A stretch of 64,000 nt of DNA. Origin: Hydractinia symbiolongicarpus. Taxonomy: Eukaryota > Cnidaria > Hydrozoa > Anthoathecata > Hydractiniidae. The stretch is taken from contig NC_079880.1 of the NCBI RefSeq assembly GCF_029227915.1, positions 15,582,001 to 15,646,000 on the forward strand. Reading direction: 5' to 3'. Shown piece by piece: positions 26,824-38,089 of the stretch (within the stretch, counting starts at the first letter, position 1; every line of letters begins with the position of its first letter). The notes beneath the pieces are model-generated. The model was not told the DNA's origin. It was given only the letters and a program-made list of their open reading frames with translations, and ran no database searches. Position numbers and translations under genes: made by a program.

Positions 26824-28053
26824 ATGCTGGTTATGAAATGCAAGAAGCAGCGTGTCAAAGTCTCCTACGTCCCGTCAACGATCAACAAAAACGAAGACTT
26901 GTACGCGGATGTCCCTAACCTGGGACAGAATGATGTTATATTTCCCGGCTCTCTCAAACTCCTATTCGACCTGGAACATACTGGCACGAACACGAAGAGA
27001 ACCATTATCAGCAACATTGGCAAGGCCCTGGTGCAGGACCTTCGGATCTCGTTAAATGGTCACGAGGTACAAAACATCAGCGATTACAACGTGCTGACAG
27101 TATATCGGGACCTCTTGCTGCCAAAGTTTCATCACGAGAACAACCTGATTCTAGAAGGGATCAACCCCAATGACAGTACCATCAGGGCTCTGCAAGTCAA
27201 GGCCAGCGAGCATGTAGGCAATGATGAATAAAAAGCGATAGTCGCAACCTATGGCAACACCTTTTGCATCCCCCTCGGCAAGATGTTTGAGTTGACGGCA
27301 GATCTACCCTTTTACCAGGCAGGACTTCACGACAGGCTGAAGTTCGTACTGCACTTCGCACAGCAAAGCGATGTGATCAAAGACGCAGGAACAGCTGCCT
27401 CTGGAAGCACGGCAGCTAAACCAGCTGAATGCGCGTACAAAATAACCAACATCGCGCTCGAATTCAACAAGGTGAACCACGAGGGTCTCGCGAGTGCTAT
27501 GATGTCTAGATATGCAAGACTGGCCCTGCCCTACGAGAGGATACTTCGCTCCAAGGTAGTCACCATGAAAAAGTCTGACACCAGCTACAATCTCCAGATT
27601 GATATTCCCGACAAGAGCTTGAAGGGCATACTCCTACTGTTCGTAGATCCTGGAAAAGTGAAGGCTTACGCTGGTGCCAACGAACAGTTCTACAACCCCA
27701 AGATCGAGAAAATCACGATCACTGTCGAGGGTGAGCCTAATGAACTATACTCGCATGCGATGCTCCCAAAAGATCATCTGGAGCAGGTCGTTGAACTCTT
27801 CGGGTCCCACGATAGCAAAGTGACGATCGGGCAGTTCTTCACAGGAAGATAAGCGCTCTTCATCGACTTCCGTGCGTCACCCGATCACAGCCTCCACGGT
27901 AGTGGTAGGCTCCTACAACGCTTGTCGGACGGCATCACCCTCGAAATGACGAAGAAACCTGACGGAACCGGCGATATACGCTGCTGTGTTTACTTGCTGC
28001 AAGATGCGCAGTTGAACATCCTCTACGGGCACTTCCACTCTGTGGAATACTAA
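26824..28053 (+). pseudogene. Major capsid protein, B copy
   Basis: Same length and order as A's capsid gene. A TAA at 27229-27231 interrupts after VGNDE, and a 1-nt frameshift near 27850 shifts the last ~65 codons. Highly similar otherwise (STINKNEDLYADVPNLGQND; LPYERILRSKVVTMKKSDTS). Confidence 0.65.
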
Positions 28054-28060
28054 AATAAAC

Positions 28061-28459
28061 ATGGCAACTATCGGTGTTCTTGTAGCAAGTGCAACGATTA
28101 ACGCCCTGGCGTTCAGTGGTTCCAATTTCCTGTTCAGTAAGCTGTCAGGGCATGGGGAAGAAGAGCGCAAAAGGCACGATAAAGCGATTAAACAACTTCA
28201 AGCAGCGTAGCAACAGTGGATAAGGGGTCGGCAGGCGAAGATTGACTGGTACAATCATCAACGAGAGTTGAAAAGGCAAGCTGGAGAGAGTTTGAAGGAG
28301 CTCGACGAAAGCATGAGAAGTTACTATATCTCTACGATCGAGAAAGCTCCGAAGCTCTCCGATTTCTACGTACCCTCCATGCAACAACAAGACGGGCAAC
28401 TGACGTTTATCCTAGGATTCCTGGTCCTGCTTAGTCTCTCAGCGTACAAGTATATGTAA
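28061..28459 (+). pseudogene. Double-anchored small membrane protein, B copy
   Basis: 133 codons from ATG 28061 to TAA 28457, one TAG at 28208-28210. It includes a segment (FLFSKLSGHGEEERKRHDKA) that is deleted in A, so this is the fuller form. The CxxC gene that precedes it in A is absent. Confidence 0.55.
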
Positions 28460-28491
28460 GGTCGTGGAAGCTTTCGACATGTAAAATAAAC

Positions 28492-29469
28492 ATGTCAAAA
28501 GTAAAGCATATCGCTACCGATAAGGAAGCGGGGAAATTGAGCCAAATCTATTACACTCCGGAGTATCTATGGACTGGACGCAAGGCGATCAAACTACTCG
28601 CTGTAGAAGCCAGTCTCTCCAAGGCCAAAGTTACTCATTGGCTCTCTCGTCAACTGCTCTGGCTCCGACATATCAAAGGCCCTAAGCGCATTCAATACCC
28701 ACATTTCACCATCACGAGACCGAACGAAATACATCAGTTTGACTTGTTCTACATGCCCCACGACAAGCTGTATGGTAGCATCTACAAGTATATACTCACG
28801 GGCATCGACGTAGCTTCGAGGTATAAGGTGGCTAGGCCCTTGAGAACCAAAAAGGCCAGCGAAGTCGCTGACATGCTCAAGGACATTTACAAAACTGGAC
28901 CTCTCCGTTATCCAAAGACATTCCAGTGCGACAACGGCTTCGAATTCAAGTCTGCCGTGAGCAAGCTGCTAGAAGGCAAAGGGGTAGAGGTAAAGCGTGC
29001 AACTACCAAGTACCACCACACTTTCACGGCGTTTGTCGAGTCCTATAACAAGGTGCTCGCGGAGAGATTCTTCCAGCCCCAGGATGCACAGGAGCCGGTT
29101 TCTGACGAACAAAGTAGTACATGGGCCAAACATTTGTACAATATCGTGAAATGTTCGGGATGAAGCCCTTGAATTAAGCTAGACGAAGTTCCACTTGCAA
29201 AAAGCAAGAAATATTCCGAGGAAAACCCGTTACCTGATAATGGTCTTTACTTGTACCTCCTGCAATCCGGAGAAGAGCACGGTGATGCGAGACGACGCGC
29301 AACGGATTCTTGGTGGAGCAAGAAAACGTATAGACTGGACCGTATCGTCACTGGTAGTATGTTGTTGTACTATCTCGACAGTGGGCCCGAACGGAGTTTT
29401 GTGGCAGAAGAACTCGTGCTAATACCAGAGGATGTTGAAGTACATCCGGAGCATGTAAAAGAGTGGTAA
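28492..29469 (+). pseudogene. DDE integrase, B copy
   Basis: Catalytic core intact, with QFDLFYMPHD, QCDNGFEFK and FVESYNK, so all three acidic residues are present. A ~29-bp deletion near 29153 and another small one near 29170 break the C-terminal module, which resumes at about 29251 (LYLLQSGEEHGDARRRATDS). Gives the reference for A's Asp-to-Asn change. Confidence 0.8.
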
Positions 29470-29480
29470 ATGTGTTGTTT

Positions 29481-29502
29481 TTGTGGCTTGATCGAGCGAC
29501 AA
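29481..29502. terminator. Convergent-junction hairpin c (element B)
   Basis: TTGTGGCTTGA / TCGAGCGACAA with one wobble and one mismatch. Same junction as A's 12778-12805, but its flanks and stem sequence differ. Confidence 0.45.
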
Positions 29503-29515
29503 GAAATCTCATACG

Positions 29516-30378
29516 TTACTGCTTAATGTCGACGATCTCCTCGAACAGCTCCCGAGTATTATCGTCGGGTAAGCTGAAATGGTTTCGGAGAGAATTTTCG
29601 GTCCTGAGGGTGTCGTACCTAAACCGGCACAAGGCATGCACAGCGTTTGGGTTGTCGCATGCAGGTTCTCTCACAGTCATCTCAGGATACATGACCCTTA
29701 ACATGCTAATTCTTGTACTAAGCACTCTGCGTTGATAACGTATCATGTGGTGGCGATGTTTACCTTTCTTTCCACGCTCATTAGGATCGTTCTTGTCAAC
29801 CACTTGGAGTATCGTATCGTAAAGATAGCGGTGCGGGACATGTCTTTCTCGCAGCTCACCAATTTCTTCCTCTCTCTCCTGGAGGTCGTCCTCTAGGTCG
29901 GCGATGGCCACGTCCCTTTGTTCGAGGTCGTCCTCCAACACCATTAGCTGCCTCTCCTTGTCTTCGAGGTCATTTTCAAGGAAAGCAATTGCCGTATCTT
30001 TTTCTTCGAGGGTTTGACGCTGTACCTGCTCACGGATTTTGGGGAATATTGTGTTGCAGCAGTATTTCCTGAACCTTCTTGCCTTGGGCTGCTCGCTTCC
30101 AAACACCAGCTCGTACATGCCCTCCTCATTGATACAGAGGTCGTCTTTTCTCGAGCCCGAAGGCCAGTTTAGCAAGTACCCCGCAGCGGAAAACTTGTTG
30201 AGTTGCTACTTGTGAGCGTAATTTTCCCGACTACAGTGGTTGCGGATGGTATCTGATGTGTCTTTTTGTACTCAAGAACGCCTTTTACTACTTCTTGAGC
30301 ACGAATCCAAGGGCGACCGTTGATGATTACGTTATGTAACTTGGCATTGTTAAATTCAACCGCTACAAGACAAGACAT
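29516..30378 (-). pseudogene. BRO-domain protein with long coiled coil, B copy (single)
   Basis: MSCLVAVEFNNAKLH at 30378, INEEGMYELVFGSEQPKARRFRKY, a long heptad coil (LENDLEDKERQLMVLEDDLEQRD), and the C-terminal YPEMTV...FSLPDDNTRELFEEI domain in one 219-codon frame (29516-30175). The N-terminal part is frameshifted. B has one BRO gene where A has three; a 25-nt imperfect palindrome (30173-30197) sits in the loop where each A copy has its own. Confidence 0.65.
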
Positions 30379-30452
30379 TTTCTTGTAACCGTGGAGCTCA
30401 ACCAAGGTGTGGACCCTGGAGATCAGTAATAGCGTGGGTTCTTCGCCCGTGC

Positions 30453-30504
30453 GTGCCTGATCAGTCTATAAGTACTACTTATACACTGATGTGCCTGATC
30501 AGTC
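30453..30504. repeat. Direct repeat and palindrome beside the ATPase end
   Basis: GTGCCTGATCAGTC occurs at 30453 and 30491 with TATAAGTACTACTTATA (8-bp palindrome) between; it lies at the ATPase 3' end and may be another end hairpin. Confidence 0.35.
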
Positions 30505-31072
30505 GAGAATTTTCCAAGTCCTAGGATATTCCAGTCTGATCCAAAGGCAAGCATGCTTGGACTTTTTCAGATCAGCTTTGATCGTCTCCCAGTCATCTAT
30601 CTGGTTCGTATCCTCATCGATCATCCTCATGTCCGAACGCTCCGAAGAGTACCACACGAACAACTGCTCCTTCTGCCTTCTAAGGTTCTTCGGCAAAGCG
30701 GCGTGAGACTGCGTTAACAGCCATAGACTGTGCCCTCAATGCCTACCCTAGACAGCGAGCTCGAGCAAGGGTTGTCGCTTTTTGTCTAGAGATTCGACGC
30801 TTATCATGTCGTCGACAATGAATAAAGTTTCCTCACCCGCCAAGAGCTCTGATAATTTGCTTATCCACTCGAACAGCTGGTCTTTGATATCTATCAGAAA
30901 GACGTAATCGTCCTCCCACAGCGCTAGATTATCGAGATAGGTCCTGTTCCAGCGGATCGTTGGGCAGGATCACGATTATGTGGAAGTGGTGCTTGTACTC
31001 GTTCTCCAGGAGGTCTTGTCGCAGCTCGTGGATCCTGTGAAGATTGCTGTGTGTGGTTGTAGCACCACATCG
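30499..31072 (-). pseudogene. Packaging ATPase, B copy, altered Walker A
   Basis: Shares HTAIF, LWLLTQ-type and HACLWIRLEYPRTWKIL regions with A. The P-loop reads GSTSCDKT: the Gly before Lys is Asp, which should abolish nucleotide binding. Several frameshifts between 30700 and 31000. Confidence 0.7.
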
Positions 31073-31159
31073 ATAGTGATGCTTGTTGTATGCAAACATA
31101 ACCTTTTAACCAGGCATGACATGCCGGGCCCTGACCAAGGATGGTTTTGCTAAGGCCAC

Positions 31160-31402
31160 CTACTTCGGAGGCATCATGGAACGTTTTTATCAGGCTTGTT
31201 TTATCGCATAATCGTCGAATAATATCGCTCCTGTCATATATCCCGCGAGCTTTAAACCGTCATCCAAGTCCATCTCAGCCCCTGGTCTAGAAAATCCCAG
31301 TGCCTTTTTTGCACCTAGTGCTAAGACAATAGTATATGATACCAGCCTGACAGATTCCCACAAGGAATCAATGACTTCTTTCTGATACTCTTTGCTGCTC
31401 AT
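31160..31402 (-). pseudogene. Small membrane protein (80-aa family), B copy
   Basis: Nearly identical to A up to DDYAIKQ; then TGA and TAA stand where A has GGGTGG-TAT-type codons, and the KRSMMP tail follows in frame. Confidence 0.6.
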
Positions 31403-31412
31403 TTATTAGGGG

Positions 31413-31672
31413 CTATTTCATCTTGAGAATGTCGATATCAGGCTGCGGCGTGGGCTGACGCTCAGCCTGCTGAGGTGCTGGGTGATCTCCACGTGGCTGT
31501 AGCTGCTTACGTGAAATGTAGTAGACTCCAACCGCCACGCATGCAACTACGGCAACACCTTCAGCGCTATAGATATAGCCTGACTGCACAGAACTCGCTC
31601 CAGAAGAGATTTTGACTGTAGATTCTAGCTCTTCCCGATAGGCTTTGATCTTCAAAGAATATTGATGAACAT
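31413..31672 (-). pseudogene. Basic membrane protein (129-aa family), B copy
   Basis: C-terminal half only: TVKISSGASSVQSGYIYSAE, membrane helix VAVVACVAVGVYYI and QPDIDILKM end. The basic RVAAGKRLAE N-terminus is deleted, joining it to the myristoylation-type gene. Confidence 0.5.
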
Positions 31673-31935
31673 CTATGAGGCCTTCAAACTGCCCCTGCCA
31701 GCATATCTTATCGTATTCATATGTGGAGTCACCACTAGCTCGCATGCCTGTGGCGGAAATCGATCAGCTGTTGGTGTCAGGATTTTTAAAGCGCGTGAGT
31801 GGGAGTCGCCGTAGATACCACACCAATCTGTGTACCGCGTCTTTACTGTGCTCTTGCCTAATGAGTTTGCTACATTGTTCCCCTGTTCATACACTTCATA
31901 ATTGTCAAGATCTATCTTTGAAAGGCTATTTCCCA
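31673..31935 (-). pseudogene. MGNSLSK small protein, B copy
   Basis: MGNSLSKIDLDNYEV...RYTDWCGIYGDSHSRALK...RFPPQACELV...NTIRY. The frame upstream is fused to the 205-aa homologue by an indel, and the end runs on past the normal stop. It retains the block that A's palindrome replaced. Confidence 0.55.
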
Positions 31936-32532
31936 TCTTTTTTTCACCTTCATTATCCTCCGAACGCTCCCTGGACACCTGGAGCTGCGTGTGGTTGATT
32001 GTATGTGCCGCGACGAGTAGTGGAGCGAGGAATCTTCCAAAGGCTGAATAGACTAGTATCCCCAGGCCCGCCATAGATTCTCGGATTATAGGGTCCTCTT
32101 CCAGGTCTTGGTGTAGAGCCTTGGGACTATCGAGAGGCACCACGTTGCCTATAGCCTTCGTATACATGGTGATGGCATGAGTTGACAGTGCCTTGGCGGT
32201 CTTCTCCCCCTTTTCCTGGAGCTCACGTTGAACGTACTCAGCATGTATCTTGTCGATCACCTCGGATGAGGCCTTGTCGATGAAGGCTTCGGTGCATTTC
32301 TTCGGCAGGATGTGCTGTTTACCCTTGCGTGCATCCTTTAGGACTTGACGTTTATCAACCACTTCTGCCGGTTTTTGCTCAAGGACTTCTACCGGCGTGT
32401 CGACTTCGTCGAATATCTCCGCAATGTCTAGAACCATGTTTATTAGACGTCGGTAGCGGAAGAAGCAAAACGTAAAATAATCAAGACGTATGGCAGTAGC
32501 ACGGCGATTAGTAAACATATCTCGCTCATCAT
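31930..32532 (-). pseudogene. Membrane-anchored helical protein (205-aa family), B copy
   Basis: The anchor peptide (MSEICLLIAVLLPYVLIILRF) and the body starting MVLDIAEIFDE at 32437 lie in different frames. The body keeps RKGKQHILPKKCTEAF and SMAGLGILVYSAFGRFLAPLLVAAHTINHTQ. At the far end it runs into the MGNSLSK gene without a stop. Confidence 0.55.
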
Positions 32533-32644
32533 GTTTCTTTCTTTCGTAAGGAAAGAACGCAAAAGAATCGCTCGTAATCTTTTTTCCAAGGCATTCCTTT
32601 ATTTTATCAACCATAATGGTTAATAGCATGGGCTGGACACACTA

Positions 32645-35600
32645 TTAATCCAAAGGCACAGTGTGTACACCGTCCTCTAGCACCTTCTGCTTATCATAGA
32701 ACGCCGAGAATGCCAGCTGGTTCTGCTCGTAGATGACCATTCCCCGGTTGTTCACCCGAAAACCTGCATTTTTCGCGGTGTCTAAGGCACCCTTTAACGT
32801 GTTCATGTACCTAGACCAGCTTACTTCATTTTGCCTCATTGACATGCCTTTACACGAAAATTTTGTGCCCTCTTCACCTTCAACGAAGTAGCACTTGGCT
32901 GTCAAAGCAATCATCCGAGACCCGATGAGTTCAAGTTTGAACAACCCTCCCGTTCGACTCGAGTACTTGTGAGTGACGAGCCAGTGTTTCCGTCTTTGTC
33001 GTACTCGTCCAGCAGTTTAAGGCGAACGACATTTCGCAGCCCTTCTCCAGAGATGGCGAAATAGGCCAAGTCCGTATCCATGTACACATACACAAAGTCT
33101 CGTCGGTTTCCGTCTTTATCCAGGAAATCATAATAGAACTCAAGCATGCGCAGCTTAGCCAGCTGGTAGACGGTAATACCGCACTGATAAGCGCGATCGA
33201 TGCTGACCCCGTGCCTGCCCTTTCTAATCTCATACGCGTCGCCTATCTCTTCAAGGTCCTCGAGATATGGGGATCTCATTGCTGCATCGACCTTCTTTTC
33301 ATCTCTGGTAAAAGTGGTATTCGCGTGCCTCTCCAGATCTTCGATCATTTTCCCGTAGAACGATTCCCGCTTTAACTTGGCCGTATTTCCCGCAATACGT
33401 TTGTCGGAATCCTTATCAGCCAGTCGTCGCGCATCCGCAATCTCTTCGGGGAACCACGCAAAGGATTTAACTCGAGAGTACTTGAGGAACTGGTAAAAAG
33501 CGGTGACTTTCAGCCCATGCTCGAGGTACCATTTTAGCACAGGAGTATACAACAGAATCTTTTCGGCTTTCATCAAACCCAAGAGTTTTTGGTTCCGGGA
33601 ACACGTTTGCGCCCCGTCTTGGTCAAGTACTCGTGCATTTTCTCGGGGATTTGAGCGTCGGGTATCTCCTCCACCACAAATAGAGGAGACATTTTGTTGA
33701 ACTTGTCGTACAGCTCGGGAGGTACCTCTATATCAACTTGCGCAAAGCCGAAGAGCGAGCCGTCTAGAACGCTTCGTCTTAGCGCCTCCAATTGTCGCGT
33801 TGCTGTCGGTTCAGCAATCTTTATAGCTTTTTTTTCCCGCAAGGGAAATCTTGCAGCAGGGTAGTCGTGTAGAGCATGTTCGCGTCGTACCCCAGATAAG
33901 TCTTGCACTTGCGGAGTCTCCGTCCGCAAGAACTCGTACGCCTCATTCTTCGTGCACTCGCAACAGGCTTTTTGAACCTCTTTGCAGGCTTTGCACTGGC
34001 TGTTGAAGGAGTTGTCTTTGCATCTGTGCTTGCTGGGCTCCCCCGGTGCTTATAGTTCTAACTCGGGGTGTAAACGTAGAGACTTGTTCAAGACGTATCT
34101 CATCAACACGCCTGGAATGCTAACAGCATCCTTCAAAATGTCAATCTCTTTGTCGTAGTACTGCAGCCTCGTCTTGTCGACGGCTTCAACAAAAGGTACC
34201 ACATCGGCCAGATTGTACTCACGCAGCCAGTCCTTCATAGTGACGCAGCCGCGCTTGTAAAACTCTCCGCGGAACTGCTCGTACTCTTCGGGGGAGAGTT
34301 TGCTTTCCCGCAAAGACTACTGTAGAAGGCCTCGTGCTCGACGGGGCCTACGTGGTTTAGTTTGTCGTAGCTGGACAACCATTCGTAGGGGAATACGAGC
34401 TTTTCGAGCCCACATTCCAGAGACTTGCACCAGCTGGCGTAACTCATTCCGAGCGCGAGGAAGTTCTTGATGTCGAGAAATTTGAACCTCGAGGCCGTGA
34501 GGAGCATGTAGTCGTTGTCCTTCTTCGGCACGTTGATCTTCTCGTCGATTTCGGCAATTTGCTCGACAAAGTACCGCTTGATCAGGTTGATGTCGTACTT
34601 TCCGCTGTTAAACCCGATCACTACCACTTGGTTTACCCACTCGTTCCAAGCTGCTTGACTCTTGTCGGGGAGCATGTCAAAATCCTCGGGCGTCGGTACA
34701 TACCTCTTGACTACCTCGACGATGAGGGCTTGTCTTTTCTCCAGCTCCCAGACAAACCGCTTAACCAGGACCTGCGAATCCTCGTGCTCAAGGAATGTTG
34801 GATTTTCGTTGAGACTGTCGTGAACGGCGACACTCACGGGAATAAGCTCCGACAGATATGTTATATCTGCTGTTTGCCGCTGGCGTAAAGGTGCTAGGAG
34901 GGATTCAAAGTCAAACACGATGTAGTGGGGATAGGGTCAAAATTGCTTCTTGAAGTACCTCTCGATTGGGGGTGGGCTCTCACACTCCCAGGCTGTGACG
35001 AGGCCGTAGCCGACTTTTCGGATGACTTCCTCCTTGTACAGGGTTGCGGCGAGACAATTCTTATCCGCGTTGGTTCTCCTCGGTTGACAGAGACATCCGT
35101 GCCACTTGCAGCCGTGATACTCGTAGACTGTCTTGGTTTGGGGCTCGTAGCCGTTGACCTAGTAGAACTCGTTGTCTTTCTTTCCACGTGGTGTATATGC
35201 CTTCCCGTCTGTTTTGACATTGCTTCTATCCATTGACATGCCGCGTAACTAAAACCCTCCTCGGTGTAAAAGACCTTCTCAGACATGCTCGGTATTCGCT
35301 TTACCTCTTTGCCTTTGCAAATGATCGTCGTCTTGACACCCTCGCATTCGTTCTGCTTATGCCGCCTGAGGTTGTTGCTTTGTGTAAAACGTTTGCTACA
35401 TGCCTCGCATTCCCAGCTCTGAGTTAAAAAATCTTTTTGATGAAGAAAGAGTGATCATCCAGCATACCGAGGTTAATCGTATCTACCCCTCCTCGTGCTG
35501 ATTCTGACCGTAGACGAGCCGCAATGGTGCCTTGTCAGAGTTTGTCTTGGGCTCAAAGACTCTGATGTTGATCTTGAATCGTTTGGCAATGCCCTCAAAG

Positions 35601-35963
35601 TCTACGAGCTTCGTAGCACGTATATCTCCCCGTTTCAGATCGGAGTCCTCGTAGTACTCGCGTGCTAGGGTGAGGGCTTCCCGCGTGATGTACTTTTAAC
35701 GCTGCTTTTGCTCTCCCCGATAATGCACCGTGAGGCATCTCCAGAAGCACAGGTTGTCCGTTCTTTCATCTTCCTTGTCAAAGCTGTAGATGCACCTCTT
35801 TTTCTTCAACCAATCTAGCAAAGGTCCACATCCGAGTAGGGGCTCCCTCGTAGAGATGATCTTGACCCGCACGTGCTTGAAGACTATTTTCTTTTCATAC
35901 GCTCCTGGGGTCTCGATGCTTCCGTCGGCTGGAAGGTAGGCTTTAGTCGAGAACTCTTGATCT
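32645..35963 (-). pseudogene. DNA polymerase B, B copy, 5'-truncated
   Basis: Same architecture as A's: C2H2 and YHGC-type blocks at 35000-35400, exonuclease FDFESLL and VIGFNSGKYDINLIK (34235-34918), palm and thumb to HTVPLD at 32645. Motif C reads YMDTDLAYF (Ser to Leu after DTD). At least eight breaks; the coding N-terminus ends at the (TA)n tract. Confidence 0.85.
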
Positions 35964-35982
35964 TATATATATATATATATAT
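35964..35982. repeat. (TA)n microsatellite at the truncation point of element B
   Basis: About nine TA units exactly where polymerase homology stops; host-like sequence follows. Confidence 0.9.
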
Positions 35983-36150
35983 GGGTACTTTCTTAATTGC
36001 GCTTCAAACAACAGAGCAGATACAGTTTTAGACCAATCTTTACTTCTTTCACAAAGATACAGACTTCTCCTTAAAATGAGAACTATCCATGGAATCAGAA
36101 AATGTTTTGGTTGCTCGTCACCTACCCAAAGTACACGGAGTAGATTCTAA

Positions 36151-36876
36151 AAGCCAGGGCAAACCAGTTTAACATTTCATCTAACATTTTTTTCCTATGT
36201 AGGATGAAATGTTGGATGGAAAAATGCATGTTGGATGAAGCAAAATTTTAGATTTGTGGGACTTCTTTTAAAAACATACGAACGATAAAGATTTCATTCA
36301 TTTCTGAAAAACAAAATGTCGAACGGAAGGAGTTCTGCAGTGCTGCTTATGTTGCTGAACGAACTCGTCGATTCAGACGATGAAAAACCAACCCGCGGAA
36401 AATCAAGAGGGTGGATAAAGAGGAGGGAACAAAATGGATATTTTAGTAATATCCTTAAAAAATTAAAGATCGAAGACAGATTTGGATTTAGGGAAATGTT
36501 TCAGATAGATGTGGGGGATTTCGATTTCTTCCTTAATGAAATATCCCATCTGATATTAAATTAAAAACATTCCATTTAAAAATGTTCGAAATTCGCGGGA
36601 TTTTTATATGTTGGATGAAAAGTACCACCAAACCAATCTAACATGAAAATTCACACAACTTAGATAAAGAATTCTTTTGATCTTGCCGAAAATGTTGGAT
36701 GAAATGTTTGACGGCGATCAAACTCCATCCAACATCGTCCAACACGATTTTTTTCTTCTCTTTTGAAAATTTCAATTTTTTTAAAATTTTGAAGTGATTC
36801 AAACCAGTTCAACATTTCATCCAACATCACAAAAATTACATGTTGGATGAAATGTTGGACTGCTTTGCCCCCGCTT
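36151..36876 (+). mobile_element. PIF/Harbinger deletion derivative (726 bp)
   Basis: 38-bp imperfect TIRs start AAGC and share GGGCAAA and AACATTTCAT, flanked by TAA on both sides (36148-36150, 36877-36879), the Harbinger-type TWA duplication. Many ATGTTGGATGAAATGTTGGA-like words lie near the ends, probably transposase sites. It keeps the start of a transposase gene. Confidence 0.75.
36316..36564 (+). pseudogene. Harbinger transposase N-terminus (HARBI1-like)
   Basis: 82 codons: acidic start, then RGWIKRREQNGYFSNILKKL and FGFREMFQIDVGDFDFFLNEI, the N-terminal pattern of PIF/Harbinger nucleases (RxxGxYxxLxxEL...F...RM....F..LL..I). The DDE domain is absent; the rest was deleted between the TIRs. 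Confidence 0.6.
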
Positions 36877-37054
36877 TAAGGCAGTAAAAACGGGTAAATC
36901 TGTACACAATCAGCGCATTGAGTGCTTGTGGGTAGACGTATTTGTTTAAGTTTCGCAACAATTTTGGAATATGTTTAATTTCCTTGAAATGAAACATGAT
37001 ATATACATATAAATGATTTACATTTATATGCGTTACATTTTGTTTGCATTTCTA

Positions 37055-37401
37055 GAATAAGTACGATGTTTCGAGAATTTAGTGAGTCCTGGAATTGGAA
37101 TCATGGAGTTAGAACTGAAGGAAATAAAACACCAATACAGATTTGGACTGAGGTATTCTACAGATTCGGGCCGGAAATGTTGGAAATGACAGATTATGAG
37201 CTTAGTCAATTTGAAATCGATTATGGTGGCCTGCTTCCTTCCCTTCAAACGACAAATAATGTTCAAATTCCAGAAATAGATATAGATCTATCTGAAGAGT
37301 GCATTCAAGCACTGTCCGCTGTGGACCCTTTAGAAAACGATGCAAATTTTGGTATCAATATTTCTCTTCGAATATTAACATTTCTAGAACAAAATAAGTA
37401 A
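37055..37401 (+). CDS. Integrase-core-domain host gene, last exon
   Basis: Preceded by a polypyrimidine-like tract and TTTCTAG (acceptor at about 37054). It encodes WNWNHGVRTEGNKTPIQIWTE, DYELSQFEIDYGG and a final ALSAVDPLENDANFGINI block. I recognise this as the C-terminal end of the same integrase-core family whose N-terminal exon is split by element A (TEGNxTPxQxW...VNPLxxDxNxGI). Whether it belongs to the same gene copy is inference from order and strand; catalytic exons are missing between them, so the gene is probably not functional. Confidence 0.55.
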
Positions 37402-38067
37402 AAATAATTACAATAAGTGTTCATATAAAAACAAAACAAAGTTTATTTTGCGATCTAATATCTTGAATTGCGCACTGTAGCGAACTAAAAACACGGTGAT
37501 TACAAAACGCAGAAAACCACTAACAAAACAGAAGCAGTCTTTAAAGACTCGTCTAATTCTTTGTCAGCATATTGATTTCCACTTGGTAAAAAATTTCGTG
37601 CACAAGACACAAGGTTTGTTAAAGAACGAACAAGTTCACGCCTTTCCTAGAAACGTAGTAATCGAGACAGGAGGTGTGTGGCAGCCCAGGTGGTCCAACA
37701 TTTTTCGCCGCCCTGTAAACTGTCAGTAGCCACAGGAGATTAATTTTCCCGAGTTTTTGTCAATTTTGCATAAATTAGTTCTGGCGAAAATATATCTCGC
37801 GAAATTTTTTCCCGGTCTTTCTCCGACTTACCGACTCGGGTTTTTATTACCAAAAGTGAGTCGGTCGGAGGACGCGAACACAACATATTTTTGATGACGG
37901 CCTTATCTATCTAAAAACAAATTATTGTCATAAATGCTGAGCAAAATATTAGAGATAATATGGTGAATGTATTAAAGGGTGTCTTAATTGAATGGTAAGG
38001 GAATTTAAAAAATATTCTTCTTGATTTTTATTTATTCCCGTAAGAAAGACCAAAACCTTTTTTTAAG

Positions 38068-38089
38068 CTAGCTAGCTATAGCTAGCTAG
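38068..38089. repeat. Perfect 22-bp palindrome
   Basis: CTAGCTAGCTATAGCTAGCT with AG to close the dyad, built of CTAG units. Not linked to any gene. Confidence 0.8.

Larger units (their letters stand above)
21610..35963. mobile_element. Element B: decayed Polinton/Maverick, right end missing
   Basis: Gene order as in A from the Cys-rich gene to polymerase, with about 14 kb left. The left border is an estimate: 21610-21690 resembles A's repeat (AGAGTAG, AATTAAAGTA, TAAAAAACGCT) and 21795-21845 has ATGCGCAGTAA as at the inner end of C's repeat. The right end is lost: polymerase coding stops at a (TA)n tract at 35964, roughly 700 bp short. Almost every gene carries several lesions. Confidence 0.85.

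Noticed and set aside
35964-35982. TATATA run as a promoter
   Set aside because: Simple (TA)n tract at the truncation point of element B; no gene starts next to it.
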